Origin: Thiocapsa imhoffii
GTDB taxonomy: Bacteria > Pseudomonadota > Gammaproteobacteria > Chromatiales > Chromatiaceae
DNA: 64,000 nt
Assembly: GCF_016583985.1 (NCBI RefSeq)
Contig: NZ_NRSD01000023.1
Span: 1 to 64,000, forward strand
Direction: 5' to 3'
Shown: positions 36,100 to 45,248 of the stretch, one piece after another
How positions within the stretch are numbered: the first letter of the stretch is position 1
How the letters are laid out: every line of letters starts with the position of its first letter
The notes under the pieces: generated by a model
Told to the model about the DNA's origin: nothing
What the model saw: the letters and a program-made list of their open reading frames with translations, nothing else
Database searches by the model: none
Made by a program: the position numbers and the translations under genes

Positions 36100-37947
36100 T
36101 CAGCCGACGGCGCGCACGGCATGGGACAGGGAGGTTGCATCGGCGTGCGGAAGCGGGAGATAGCGCGCACCCATCTCAGTGGCAAGATCACGTCCCTGTT
36201 GTTGCGGACGCGGTGAAGTATCGATCACGAGCGCAGAGATCTCGCTTGCGCGCACCAAGCGCGCGGCGGAGAGGGCATCCTCGTTCGCGCGGGCGCGGCC
36301 TCCGGTGCCGTCACGCGCAACGTTGGCGCGTCCGTCCGTCATGAGAATCAGGATTGGTGTCCCGCCGCGCCGCTTGACCGAGTCAGCGAGCATCATGCCC
36401 AGATCGATCCCGGAGGCCAGGGGGGTGCCGCCGCCGCCAGGCAGGCTGGCCAGCGAGCGTTTGGCGCGTACCAGTGATCGAGTCGGGGGCAACAGCACCT
36501 CGGCGAACTGGCCGCGGAAGGCAACCAAGGCCACGCGATCACGACGCACATAGCAATCGGCCAGGAGCAACTCGACGGCGCCCTTCGCCTCGGCGAGACG
36601 ATGCAAGGCCGAGGAGCCGGAGGCATCGACCACGAAGACCGTGGTAGTCTCGGAGCGATGTTTGAAGCGGGTGATCCGAAAATCATCCTGACGGATCTCA
36701 ATGCGGGTCGAGGTGCCACCGAGACGCGCGATCTCTTCCCGGCGCAGGCGCTGCCACGGCGCCGCGGCGCGGAGCGTCTCGACGACGTTCAGCCGCAACC
36801 CGGCACGTGGTTCGCCACGCAACACCCCCGCGGGACGTCCTCGCAGGGGGGCATTCTGGACCGCTCCGGCTTTCCCGGTTGCGCGCGCACGTGAGCGTTG
36901 TAGTCGTCCGAGCTGTAATTGCGCCAAGAGGTCGGCCGGGATCGCGGCCTTGGTGGCCTCCAAGACCCGATCCTCAAGTTCCTTCGGCTCCTGTTGATCC
37001 TCGCCCTGGTCGGGTTCCTGGTCCTCAGGTTCCTCGGGTTCCGGGGGGGGCGGCTCATCCGGTGGCGGCTCCTGCGGCGGCAACATGGTCGCGCGCGGTG
37101 CCAGCACCAGGCGGCCCGCCACCGCGAGATCCTCATCCGTCACCTCGGTGCGATCCTCCAAGGCCGCGGCCGCGCAGGCCGCACGCGCGGCGAAGATCGC
37201 GGCTCGCAACGAGGGAATCCCCAGGGCCAGTGCCGTGCCACAGAGGGCCTCGATCTGATCATCGTTCAGCTGAATGTCGGGCAGCCGCGCGCGCGCGGCC
37301 AGGATCTCCTCGACCCCGACGTCACAGCCGACCGCATCGTGCACACGGATGGCGGTTAGATCCACATGGAAGGCGAGCCGGTCGAGCAGGGCATTCAAGA
37401 GCCCCTCATCCTCACCGACGCCCTCGTCTAGGGCAACGATGGCGAAACGCGACGGAGACCGCATCGCAAGGCCGTCCCGTTCGAGAACCACCTCACCGGC
37501 ATCGAACGCCATCGTGAGCCGGGCCGCCGTCCCCGCCGCGATGCGTTCAGCCATTGCCAGTTCCACGATGCCGCCATGCGACTCGGCTAGGAGCCCCCGC
37601 TCGGCGATCGGACGCCCCGCGCTCAGGGTGGCTGCGAGATCCAGTCCGCCGAGCAGACGCCCATCCGAAATATGCAGGGGAATCCGCCGCAGCGGGGTCC
37701 CCGGCGGTTGCAGATCATGCATGATCTGCAACCATTGATCACGCACGGGGCCGGCGAGCGCCCGCAGGGCGATGCCACCGGTTCCTGTGGGATCCACGGA
37801 CATGAGCGCGGCCGCCAGGACCGCATCCTCCCAGCGCGAGACGCCGGATGCGCCTGGTGCGGGGGCCCCGTCCGCGGCGTGCTCGGCCGGTCCCGCTGCC
37901 GCGGCGAGGCCGGAGGAATCACTGCGCTGGGCGGCCGGATGACTCAT
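36100..37947 (-). CDS. bchD: Magnesium chelatase subunit D
   Basis: A 615-residue subunit that with BchI forms the AAA+ ATPase motor inserting Mg into protoporphyrin IX for bacteriochlorophyll. It has a degenerate AAA+ region (about 30-270), an acidic Pro/Glu-rich linker (about 290-340, PPPDEPPPPEPEEPEDQ), and a VWA domain with a MIDAS DASGS near residue 435. BchH is not encoded in this window. ATG overlaps the bchI stop (ATGA). Confidence 0.95.
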   Translation of the reverse strand: MSHPAAQRSDSSGLAAAAGPAEHAADGAPAPGASGVSRWEDAVLAAALMSVDPTGTGGIALRALAGPVRDQWLQIMHDLQPPGTPLRRIPLHISDGRLLGGLDLAATLSAGRPIAERGLLAESHGGIVELAMAERIAAGTAARLTMAFDAGEVVLERDGLAMRSPSRFAIVALDEGVGEDEGLLNALLDRLAFHVDLTAIRVHDAVGCDVGVEEILAARARLPDIQLNDDQIEALCGTALALGIPSLRAAIFAARAACAAAALEDRTEVTDEDLAVAGRLVLAPRATMLPPQEPPPDEPPPPEPEEPEDQEPDQGEDQQEPKELEDRVLEATKAAIPADLLAQLQLGRLQRSRARATGKAGAVQNAPLRGRPAGVLRGEPRAGLRLNVVETLRAAAPWQRLRREEIARLGGTSTRIEIRQDDFRITRFKHRSETTTVFVVDASGSSALHRLAEAKGAVELLLADCYVRRDRVALVAFRGQFAEVLLPPTRSLVRAKRSLASLPGGGGTPLASGIDLGMMLADSVKRRGGTPILILMTDGRANVARDGTGGRARANEDALSAARLVRASEISALVIDTSPRPQQQGRDLATEMGARYLPLPHADATSLSHAVRAVG

Positions 37948-38969
37948 TGGCCAAACAGCTCCCCAACGGCACGCTGGACCCGACTGGTCGAGCCGGACTC
38001 ATCGAGTGGATCACGGCGCAGACGATGTCGCAGCGCCGAGGCCGCGACCTCGACGAGATGGGCATCCTGTACCGTCTCATCCCCCTGCAAGGCCGCGAGG
38101 GCGCGCGCGGCACGGATCAGGGTCAGTTCGCCGCGCAACCCGTCGGTCCCCAGTTTGATACAGAGGCGACCGGCCTGTTCGAGGGTCGCATCCGGAACCT
38201 CCACCGTGGGCAGAAAGGCCCGTGCCTTCTGGATCTGCGACCGCACCTTGCCGTCCTGACGTTTCCATCGTTGCACGAAGGCGGGCGGATCCCGCTCGAA
38301 CTCATCACGCAGGCGCACGACCTTCATGCGCGTCGGCAGATCCTGCGGCGTCTTCACCTCGACCGAAAGCCCGAAGCGATCTTGTAATTGTGGGCGCAAC
38401 TCGCCTTCTTCCGGGTTACCGGAGCCAACCAGCACGAAACGGGCGGGATGGCGCACACTCAAGCCTTCGCGCTCGACCAGGTTCTCCCCGGAAGCGGCCA
38501 CGTCTAGGAGTGAGTCGACCAGGTGGTCCTCGAGGAGGTTGACCTCGTCGATATAGAGGAAACCACGATGGGCACGCGCCAGCAGTCCGGGCTCGAAGGC
38601 CTTCTCCCCTTTGGTCAAGGCCCGCTCGAGATCCAGTGCGCCAATGACCCGATCCTCGGTCGCGCCCAGTGGCAGATCGACCACCGGCACCGGCACCATG
38701 CGGCTCTTCAACGGACCCCGCTGACGTTTCCCGCGGCACACTTCACAGAGCGCCTCGTCTCCGGCCTCTGGATCACAGTTATAGACGCAGTCGACCGCGC
38801 GCATCTTCGGCAGCAGGGCCGCCAGGCCGCGAATCGCTGTCGACTTGCCGGTTCCCCGGTCGCCGAAAACGAGGACGCCACCGATCGATGGATCGATGGC
38901 CGCGATCAACAGGGAGCGCTTCATCTCCTCCTGGGCGACGACAGCGGAAAACGGGAACGGGATGGGCAT
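37944..38969 (-). CDS. bchI: Magnesium chelatase subunit I
   Basis: A 341-residue AAA+ ATPase: Walker A GDRGTGKST near residue 35, Walker B FLYIDEVNLL near 140, sensor region VGSGNPEEGELRPQ near 180. The cysteines in the loop YNCDPEAGDEALCEVC fit those of the ChlI/BchI family. Starts MPIPFPFSAV at 38969. First gene of the bchI-bchD-bchO run; no strong promoter or perfect PpsR box was found in the 120 bases upstream. Confidence 0.96.
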   Translation of the reverse strand: MPIPFPFSAVVAQEEMKRSLLIAAIDPSIGGVLVFGDRGTGKSTAIRGLAALLPKMRAVDCVYNCDPEAGDEALCEVCRGKRQRGPLKSRMVPVPVVDLPLGATEDRVIGALDLERALTKGEKAFEPGLLARAHRGFLYIDEVNLLEDHLVDSLLDVAASGENLVEREGLSVRHPARFVLVGSGNPEEGELRPQLQDRFGLSVEVKTPQDLPTRMKVVRLRDEFERDPPAFVQRWKRQDGKVRSQIQKARAFLPTVEVPDATLEQAGRLCIKLGTDGLRGELTLIRAARALAALQGDETVQDAHLVEVAASALRHRLRRDPLDESGSTSRVQRAVGELFGQ

Positions 38970-39086
38970 AGGTGGCGAACCTGGTGGCTATGGTTGTGGG
39001 AACCGAGTACGGGAGGCGACCCTAGCGCCACGGCTCGACCCAGGTCAAGCCACGCGGGTCAATTGATTCCGAGTTTGCGGCGGGGC

Positions 39087-39148
39087 GTGATCCATTCCGA
39101 CCGGTGCGATCAGTGTCTCGCCAACAGATCGCACCGGTCCGGGATCAC
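39087..39148. terminator. Long inverted repeat between the anchored hydrolase and bchI
   Basis: Perfect 13-base arms GACCGGTGCGATC (39099-39111) and GATCGCACCGGTC (39127-39139), flanked by further pairing GTGATCC (39087-39093) and GGATCAC (39142-39148). The outer arm overlaps the hydrolase stop. It can form a very stable hairpin in RNA from either strand. No T-run, so it may be a Rho-dependent or processing element rather than a classical terminator. Confidence 0.5.
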
Positions 39149-40143
39149 AGCGCATAGGCATCGAGCCAGGCGTTCACGGCGGCGCGAAAGGCCTCCGGAC
39201 ACTCCTCCTGGGGGGCATGCCCGCAGTCGGCCAACTCAACGAAGCGGGCCTGCGGTAATTCCGCCGCGACCCGGCGGCTGTCCTCGATCGGAACCAACTG
39301 GTCCTGATCACCACTGATCATGAGCACCGGCACCCGGACCTCGGCCAGCTGCGCGCTCACGGTGACGGGCGTGGACAATGACACGGTGAGCAGCTCACCC
39401 CATGCCAGATCCCAACCGGCCACACGGCGATGGTTTTCGAATTGCTCCAGGCGCTCGGCACTAATCCGCTCTGGATCGGCATAGGAGAGATCGAGTAGCG
39501 GAGCACCTTCACCCAACTTGCGCGCGATCAATAGACTCAAGCGACGCAATTGCGGCAGACTGGCCACCCACTCGGGAAGGGTCGGGCGCGTCGCATAGAC
39601 CCACGGCGCGACCAGGATGAGGCCGGCGACCCGCTCGGGATACGCCAGGGCTGCCTCGAGTGCGAGCGTCCCGCCGGATGAGTTGCCAACCAGGATCGCC
39701 CGCTCGATGCCCAAGGTGTCCAGCACCGCGATGAGTTGCGTGATGGCGGCCTCTTTGGAATAGGGGTTCGGGCCTGCCCAAGCGGTGCGCAGGGGTTTGT
39801 CACTCAAGCCATAGGGCACTTGATCATAGGCAACCACCTGACCGCGCGCGGCGAATGACTCGAGCACCGGCTGCCACGTCCAGGCGTTGAAGGTGAATCC
39901 ATGGAGCAGCACGAACGCGGTCGCGCTCGGTCCCGTGGTCGCGGCGCGCTCGACATAATGAATGGCGAGCCCATCGGTCCCCGCGAACGGGATCTCGATG
40001 AAGCGACTCTCCGATGTCGCCGCCGCGCGAGGTGAGGCGAGCCCCGCGCTCGGATGACCCGAGATCAAAAAAGGTCCGGCGAGGATCATCACTAGGATGA
40101 GCCCAACCAGGACGACCAACACCCTGAGGAGAATTCGAAGCAT
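39145..40143 (-). CDS. Membrane-anchored alpha/beta hydrolase
   Basis: A 332-residue alpha/beta hydrolase with an N-terminal membrane anchor (ILLRVLVVLVGLILVMILAG). The nucleophile elbow GNSSGGTLAL is near residue 150. The acid-base region includes SGDQDQLVPIEDSR near 276 and CGHAPQEECPEA near 310, so the triad looks complete. The ATG at 40143 is chosen because it puts the anchor first. It is divergent from bciB by 75 bases and upstream of bchI. The substrate is unknown; a photosynthesis-related esterase is possible from context. Confidence 0.8.
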   Translation of the reverse strand: MLRILLRVLVVLVGLILVMILAGPFLISGHPSAGLASPRAAATSESRFIEIPFAGTDGLAIHYVERAATTGPSATAFVLLHGFTFNAWTWQPVLESFAARGQVVAYDQVPYGLSDKPLRTAWAGPNPYSKEAAITQLIAVLDTLGIERAILVGNSSGGTLALEAALAYPERVAGLILVAPWVYATRPTLPEWVASLPQLRRLSLLIARKLGEGAPLLDLSYADPERISAERLEQFENHRRVAGWDLAWGELLTVSLSTPVTVSAQLAEVRVPVLMISGDQDQLVPIEDSRRVAAELPQARFVELADCGHAPQEECPEAFRAAVNAWLDAYAL

Positions 40144-40218
40144 GTTCGTTCCTTCAACAACGAGCGGCGCCCGGTTCATCACACGACGAACCCAGCGCGC
40201 GCGGCCCGGGGCAAGTAC

Positions 40219-41517
40219 ATGACGAGTAGCGAGCACGCGCCACTGGAAGAGGGGCCATCGAAAGGGCTCGACCAGATCTCACTGCTGAGCAGCGATGAGC
40301 GGCTCAAGGGGCGTCCGCGACTCTGTAGTGACTGCGGCTTCTGCGACAGCAGCCTCAAGCACCTAATGTCGCAGACCTGTACCTTCGTGCGCAACCAGAC
40401 GCCTGTGATCGAGCAGCGGCTCCACGGTCGGACACGGGTTGGCCGCGAGGAATTGTTATTCGGGATCCATCGCGCGATGTATGCGGCGCGCATGGCTCGT
40501 CCGAATCCGCAGGCGCAATGGACCGGGATGGTCACGGCCCTAGGTGCCCGCCTGCTCGAGCATCAGCGCGTCGAGGCGGTGATCACCACGGGCGCCGCCC
40601 CGGGCACCCGCTTCAAGGCCCAGCCCATCCTGGCCCGAACCCCGCGCGAGGTGCTCGCGACCGCGGGCAACAAACCCTGCCTCTCGCCCAGCTTGAACCT
40701 GATCGATGCGGTGCGCGAGCAAGGCATCAAACGTCTCGCGGTCATCGGAACAGGTTGCCAAGTCCATCAGTTACGTGCCGCGGAGGCGCAGCTCGGCCTG
40801 GAACGACTCGACGTCATTGGCATCCCCTGTAGCGACAATGTCTCTTACCCGGATCTCGAGTACTTCCTCACCCAGGTGTCACGTTCGCCGCAAACCATCG
40901 TTCACCACGAGTTCATGCAGGACTTCAGGCTCTGGATGCGGCATGAAGACGGCCACGTCGAGCACCTGAATTTCATCGATTTTCCGATGGATCGACTGCA
41001 CGGGATCTTCCCTTCATCCTGCCTGTCCTGCTTCGACTACCCCACAAGCTTGAGTGATCTCACGATTGGTTACATGGGCGCTGAGTTGGGTTGGCAATGG
41101 GTCATGGTGCGCACCCAGGCGGGCGAGGAACTGTTCGAGCTCTTGCGACCTGATTTAGAGATCGGCGAACTCACTGAGTCCGGTGATCGCACGCGCGGTA
41201 TGCCACGCTATTTGGAGCGTCTAAGCCTTCCGCCAGGGCAGTCACGCCCACCCTGGCCGATTCGCAAACTCGTTGCCTGGCTGCAACGGACACGCGGCCC
41301 GAAGGGATTGGAGTTTGCCCGCGCCGTGATCGAGATGAAACTGTTCCGCAACCTCAACTACATCCGGAGTAAATTCCCATCGTTCGAGGAACGGGTTGTG
41401 CCTGATCACGTGTACGAAGCCTTGCAGCCCTATGCGCCGCTCTACACTCAGGCTTTCTCTCGCCCCTTGAGCCGGACACAGCCCCCCGCCGCAGGCGCGC
41501 GCGCGGAAGGTGGATGA
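40219..41517 (+). CDS. bciB: Divinyl chlorophyllide 8-vinyl reductase, BciB type
   Basis: A 432-residue iron-sulfur flavoprotein of the FrhB family. It reduces the C8 vinyl group of (proto)chlorophyllide with ferredoxin. N-terminal Cys motif LCSDCGFCDSSLKHLMSQTC (near residues 34-53) and CLSCFDY near 271 fit the [4Fe-4S] ligands of BciB. The FrhB domains follow, with VIGTGCQVHQLRA and ITTGAAPGTRFKAQPILART. An F420-hydrogenase beta subunit is the general family, but BciB is the likely member in a phototroph next to bch genes. It is the last gene before the acyl-ACP cluster. Confidence 0.87.
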   Translation: MTSSEHAPLEEGPSKGLDQISLLSSDERLKGRPRLCSDCGFCDSSLKHLMSQTCTFVRNQTPVIEQRLHGRTRVGREELLFGIHRAMYAARMARPNPQAQWTGMVTALGARLLEHQRVEAVITTGAAPGTRFKAQPILARTPREVLATAGNKPCLSPSLNLIDAVREQGIKRLAVIGTGCQVHQLRAAEAQLGLERLDVIGIPCSDNVSYPDLEYFLTQVSRSPQTIVHHEFMQDFRLWMRHEDGHVEHLNFIDFPMDRLHGIFPSSCLSCFDYPTSLSDLTIGYMGAELGWQWVMVRTQAGEELFELLRPDLEIGELTESGDRTRGMPRYLERLSLPPGQSRPPWPIRKLVAWLQRTRGPKGLEFARAVIEMKLFRNLNYIRSKFPSFEERVVPDHVYEALQPYAPLYTQAFSRPLSRTQPPAAGARAEGG

Positions 41518-41939
41518 CGCTGTGCGCCAGTCGAGCGCGGTGCCGAAGCGAGGAAGGTCGGCGCGACACGCGTGAAGATCCTTGCTTGCGGCTGCGGTCG
41601 ATGTTAGTTTCATGCGCTATGCGCCGGGTTGACACCGGCGCGCTGACCTTGCCGGCGTGCTGACTCGGGCGGATGTGCTTTCGATCGCACCGATCCTCTG
41701 AGCGGCGGGCGGTTGACCGACCAGGTCCCTATAGGTGTCGCCGATACAGATGTCGCCGAAGTCATGCTGGGTCTTGTTCGAGCTCGGTCGGGGTTGCGCA
41801 GAGGGCGACGTCACAGCCCCAAGGTCGAAAACCTCCCGCAGCGCGCTCGTGACACCAAATTTCACATCGATCGCACCCAGCACGAGCCACCGGTGGCTCC
41901 GAGAACCAAGTCACCATGCTGAATTGAGTCGCTTCCTCC
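41518..41939. other. Intergenic region between bciB and the acyl-ACP cluster
   Basis: 422 bases with no supported gene. It holds a direct repeat of TGTCGCCGA (41736-41744, 41751-41759), 15 bases apart, and a near match to TGT-N12-ACA (ends ACC) in 41669-41686. A -35-like TTGACC occurs near 41713, without a good -10. A short minus-strand frame (41617-41883) shows no firm homology. Confidence 0.45.
41736..41759. repeat. Direct repeat TGTCGCCGA
   Basis: Two copies with a 15-base period, about 180 bases before the KAS III gene. A possible binding site for a regulator of the acyl-ACP cluster; unproven. Confidence 0.35.
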
Positions 41940-42983
41940 ATGAGCTTCACGCACGTCGACGGATTTCGCATCGCTGGGGTGAGCAGTTGCGTCCCACCCC
42001 ACGCCATCGATAACACGGATTGTGGTAAAGACTATGGCGCGGAGGAGGTCCGTAAGGTCATGGCGATGGCCGGCGTTCGTTCTCGCCGCGTCGTCGAACC
42101 CAACGTCACGTCCGCGGATCTCTGCTTCGAGGCGGCAACCGCCCTGTTGGCACAATTGGGCTGGACACCCGAGTCGGTGACGGGATTGATCCTGGTCACC
42201 CAGTCCCCGGATTATTTCCTACCCTCGTCGAGCTGCATGGTTCATAAGTGGCTCGGACTGTCCGATCAGTGCGCGACCTTTGATGTCGGTCTCGGATGCT
42301 CCGGATACCCATACGGGCTGTATCTCGCCGCGACCATGCTCAAGGCCGGTGGGCAAGAGCGGATCCTCATGCTCCATGGAGAGACACCCAGTCGCTTCAC
42401 GAGCCCCGATGATCACGCAACCACCTTGCTGTTTGGCGACGCCGGCTCGGCCACCGCGCTCGAACGCGTCGATTCCGGATGTCGGCCGGCCTCCTTCTGT
42501 CTGCAGACGGACGGTTCCGGCTATGATGCCTTGATCCTCCCGGGCGGCGGATTTCGGGATCGCGCACCCGCGAATGCGCGCGATACCTATCTCTTCATGG
42601 ACGGGGCCGCGGTCTTCAATTTCACGATCAAGCGCGTACCGCGAATGATCGAGGACACGCTGGCGTTCGCCGGACTGTCCAGCTCGGAGATCGACTGGTA
42701 TCTGTTCCATCAATCCAATCGTTTCATCATGAAACATCTCGCGAAAAAGTGTGCCCTGCCAGCGGAGCGGGTTCCGTTCGTGTTGGAACAATTTGGCAAC
42801 AGTGGCGGAGCCTCGGTCGCCCTCGCCTTCACACAGGGCATTCCGGATACCGATCGTCGCGACTGCCGTGTCATGGCACTTGGATATGGTGTGGGCTTGT
42901 CTTGGGGGGCGGCGATCGTCGATCTTCCCGGCGCCGCGCCGCTGATTCACCTCGACTACACTGGGACCCTGAAGCGCTCATGA
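41940..42983 (+). CDS. 3-oxoacyl-ACP synthase III-like enzyme
   Basis: A 347-residue KAS III/FabH-family thiolase-fold protein. The Cys-His-Asn triad is visible: Cys120 (FDVGLGCSGYPYG), His258 (LFHQSNRFI) and Asn288 (FGNSGGASVALAF). It would condense an acyl-CoA or acyl-ACP with malonyl-ACP. It is not placed with fabD/fabG/acpP of the housekeeping fatty-acid operon but heads a dedicated cluster. Start ATG at 41940; the ORF end overlaps the next gene by four bases (ATGA). Confidence 0.88.
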   Translation: MSFTHVDGFRIAGVSSCVPPHAIDNTDCGKDYGAEEVRKVMAMAGVRSRRVVEPNVTSADLCFEAATALLAQLGWTPESVTGLILVTQSPDYFLPSSSCMVHKWLGLSDQCATFDVGLGCSGYPYGLYLAATMLKAGGQERILMLHGETPSRFTSPDDHATTLLFGDAGSATALERVDSGCRPASFCLQTDGSGYDALILPGGGFRDRAPANARDTYLFMDGAAVFNFTIKRVPRMIEDTLAFAGLSSSEIDWYLFHQSNRFIMKHLAKKCALPAERVPFVLEQFGNSGGASVALAFTQGIPDTDRRDCRVMALGYGVGLSWGAAIVDLPGAAPLIHLDYTGTLKRS

Positions 42984-43747
42984 ATCATTCGCACCATCAT
43001 TTCGATGGCCAGCGCCTGCTCGTCTCTGGTGCCTCGTCTGGTATCGGCAGAGAGATCGCGATCGCGCTGGTGCAACATGGGGCAGAGGTCATCCTTGTCG
43101 GTCGGCGTCAAGCGCAATTGGAGGAGACCGCGCGGCTCACGGGCGCGGCCGAGCGCACCCATCTGCAGATCCTGGATCTCAGCGATCTCGATCGAATCGT
43201 GCCTACGATCACCGAATTGGCCAGCCGCCTCGGTCGGATCTATGGCCTTTGCCACTGTGCCGGCGTGGTGCAGACACTGCCCTTGTCGGCCAGCAAACCC
43301 GATCGCGTGCGAGCAATGATCGAACTCAACTTCATGGCGGGCCTCGAACTCGCGCGGGCGATCACTCGCCGCGATGTGCTGCCTGAGACAGGTGGGAGTA
43401 TCCTGTGGATCAGCTCGGTCTATGCGCATGTTGGAGCACCCGGGCAAATCGGCTACTGTGCGAGCAAAGGGGCAATTGGTGCCGCTGCCCGCGCCATGGC
43501 GCTCGAGCTCGCAGGACGTCACGTGCGCGTCAACTGTCTTTCCCCCGGGATGGTCCGTACCGAAATGACGGACGCATCGGGCTCACGCATGAGCCAGGAG
43601 CAATGGGATCAGATCGCTGCGCGCCATCCACTCGGAACCGGGGAAGCGGGCGACGTGGCTCGTGCGGCACTGTTTATGCTGGATCCCGCAAACACCTGGA
43701 TAACCGGAGCCGACCTCGTCGTCGATGGCGGTTACATCCTTCAGTGA
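42980..43747 (+). CDS. SDR oxidoreductase, probable ketoacyl-ACP reductase
   Basis: A 255-residue short-chain dehydrogenase: NAD(P) motif SGASSGIGREIA near residue 17, catalytic Ser/Tyr/Lys in WISSVYAHVGAPGQIGYCAS and the following Lys, C-terminal DLVVDGGYI. Classical YxxxK spacing. In this cluster it most likely reduces the 3-oxoacyl product of the KAS III enzyme. ATG at 42980 overlaps the preceding stop. Confidence 0.85.
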   Translation: MNHSHHHFDGQRLLVSGASSGIGREIAIALVQHGAEVILVGRRQAQLEETARLTGAAERTHLQILDLSDLDRIVPTITELASRLGRIYGLCHCAGVVQTLPLSASKPDRVRAMIELNFMAGLELARAITRRDVLPETGGSILWISSVYAHVGAPGQIGYCASKGAIGAAARAMALELAGRHVRVNCLSPGMVRTEMTDASGSRMSQEQWDQIAARHPLGTGEAGDVARAALFMLDPANTWITGADLVVDGGYILQ

Positions 43748-43781
43748 TCCGTTCCGCACGACCCGCATCAGAGTCTTTCAG

Positions 43782-44030
43782 ATGGCCAAGATAACGACTT
43801 CAGACGCCCTCAAAATGCTGTCCGAGATCCTTGAAGAACCACTCGAGAAGCTCACCCCGGAGGTGCTGCGCGATGAGGTTGATGGCTGGGACTCCCTCGG
43901 TGCCCTGTCACTCATGGCCGAACTCGATGATCGCTTCGGGATCATCCTGACCGCTGAGGAATCACGCGAAATGACGCGTATCGACGATGTCCTCCAACTC
44001 CTCCGGCGCCATGACTGTCTCACCGACTGA
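43782..44030 (+). CDS. Acyl carrier protein
   Basis: An 82-residue acyl carrier protein. The attachment serine is Ser38 in DGWDSLGALSLMAELDDRFG. Acidic helices match the fold, although the usual DSL is preceded by W. Start ATG at 43782, 34 bases after the SDR stop. It should carry the acyl chain for this cluster and hand it to the GNAT-like protein. Confidence 0.88.
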   Translation: MAKITTSDALKMLSEILEEPLEKLTPEVLRDEVDGWDSLGALSLMAELDDRFGIILTAEESREMTRIDDVLQLLRRHDCLTD

Positions 44031-44090
44031 ACGCGAGTTCGGAGCGCGACCGGTCCTCTGGCGCGGCATCTCTAGCGGATCACGTCATCA

Positions 44091-45233
44091 TTGAAGACCA
44101 GCGCTCCATCGTTTGCAAAAGTCACGACCTTGGTCGCGCGTGCCCTCGATATGACTCCGGAGGTGCTGCGAGCAAGCTTCCAGCCCGCGCGTCTGCACCA
44201 CCTGGCGAGCATCACGGCGCTGCGGCATCAAGTCATCGGGAGCCATCAGCCACGAGACGATGCGGGTTATCTCCAGTGGCGTTACGATTTCGAGGGACGC
44301 GGGGACGGCCACGGCAACCTGATGGTGGTCGCGCGGGGTGACCAAGTCCTCGGCATGATCGGTACCGAGAGCGTGCGGCTGGCGAAGGGCCAGGAGACGT
44401 TGGACGCGCTCTCGCTGATGGACATCATGGTCGATCCCCAACTCGATGGCACAGGGTTGGGGGTGTGGCTGAATCTCGCCATTTTCGCCAGTCATCCGGT
44501 GGTCTTCGAGATTGGAGCAAATCCCAACTCACTCGGCTTAATTACGCGCCTCTTCCACCGCTTGCCCAACCGCAAGCAATATGTCACTCCGCTGAGCATG
44601 CGGCGTTACCTCGCGAAGCGCCTGCGCTCGCCGGCCGTGGCAGCGGCCTTGGCGGTCCCGACTGACGCCTTGTTGAATCTCTGGCGCACGGCGACATTCC
44701 GCAAGCGCCCCGCATCCTGGTCGCTGCGAGAGCTGACCCACTTCGACACAGCCGTCGAGCATCTGTTCGACCGCCGCTGGGCCGCGCAGGAGATCACCTT
44801 CCAGCGCACCCGAGACTATCTCAACTGGCGGCTGTTCGAGAACCCGCGCGCACGCTATTCCGTCCTCGGCGCCTTTGAGGGCGAGAACATGGTTGGCTAC
44901 ATGGCGTACCAGATCGATGGCAGCGGTGGGGATGTCAAGGTGGTTCGATTGGTCGACTGGCTGGTGGATGACCGTTGGGGGTTCGATGGATTTCGACTGC
45001 TCGTTCAGGAGATCGTGCGTCATGGTCTGGCCGTGCGCGCCGACCTGGTCAATCTGAGCCCGCTGCACGCCCGCATCGAACACTCACTCTGGCGGTTGGG
45101 CTTCGTCACGCTGCCCAGCAATGAGTTCGCGACTGTGGGGGTCCGCTGCGCGGATCCGATCCCGTGGCCCGCACTCCTCGATGGGGCGGCCTGGTGTCTG
45201 ACCGATGCGAACACCGACTTCGATTGCACTTAA
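44091..45233 (+). CDS. GNAT-like acyltransferase candidate
   Basis: A 380-residue protein with two GNAT-like regions: near 70-140 (MDIMVDPQLDGTGLGVWLNL) and near 235-340 (RDYLNWRLFENPRARYSVLG then GENMVGYMAYQIDG). This resembles N-acyltransferase/FemAB-like proteins that use acyl-ACP or acyl-CoA. Start TTG at 44091 or ATG at 44151. Placed between the ACP and the dehydratase, it could move the finished acyl group to an amine or other acceptor. No close family member is recognised. Confidence 0.6.
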   Translation: MKTSAPSFAKVTTLVARALDMTPEVLRASFQPARLHHLASITALRHQVIGSHQPRDDAGYLQWRYDFEGRGDGHGNLMVVARGDQVLGMIGTESVRLAKGQETLDALSLMDIMVDPQLDGTGLGVWLNLAIFASHPVVFEIGANPNSLGLITRLFHRLPNRKQYVTPLSMRRYLAKRLRSPAVAAALAVPTDALLNLWRTATFRKRPASWSLRELTHFDTAVEHLFDRRWAAQEITFQRTRDYLNWRLFENPRARYSVLGAFEGENMVGYMAYQIDGSGGDVKVVRLVDWLVDDRWGFDGFRLLVQEIVRHGLAVRADLVNLSPLHARIEHSLWRLGFVTLPSNEFATVGVRCADPIPWPALLDGAAWCLTDANTDFDCT

Positions 45234-45248
45234 ACAGGGTCCATACGC

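Noticed and set aside
40143-40160. TGT-N11-ACA sequence upstream of bciB and the anchored hydrolase
   Set aside because: One base short of the PpsR-type spacing and without symmetrical arms, so it is not called.
41617-41883. Minus-strand 88-codon frame between bciB and the KAS III gene, with a loosely ACP-like feel
   Set aside because: No DSL serine motif or clear fold signature, GTG start, no RBS; left as noise.
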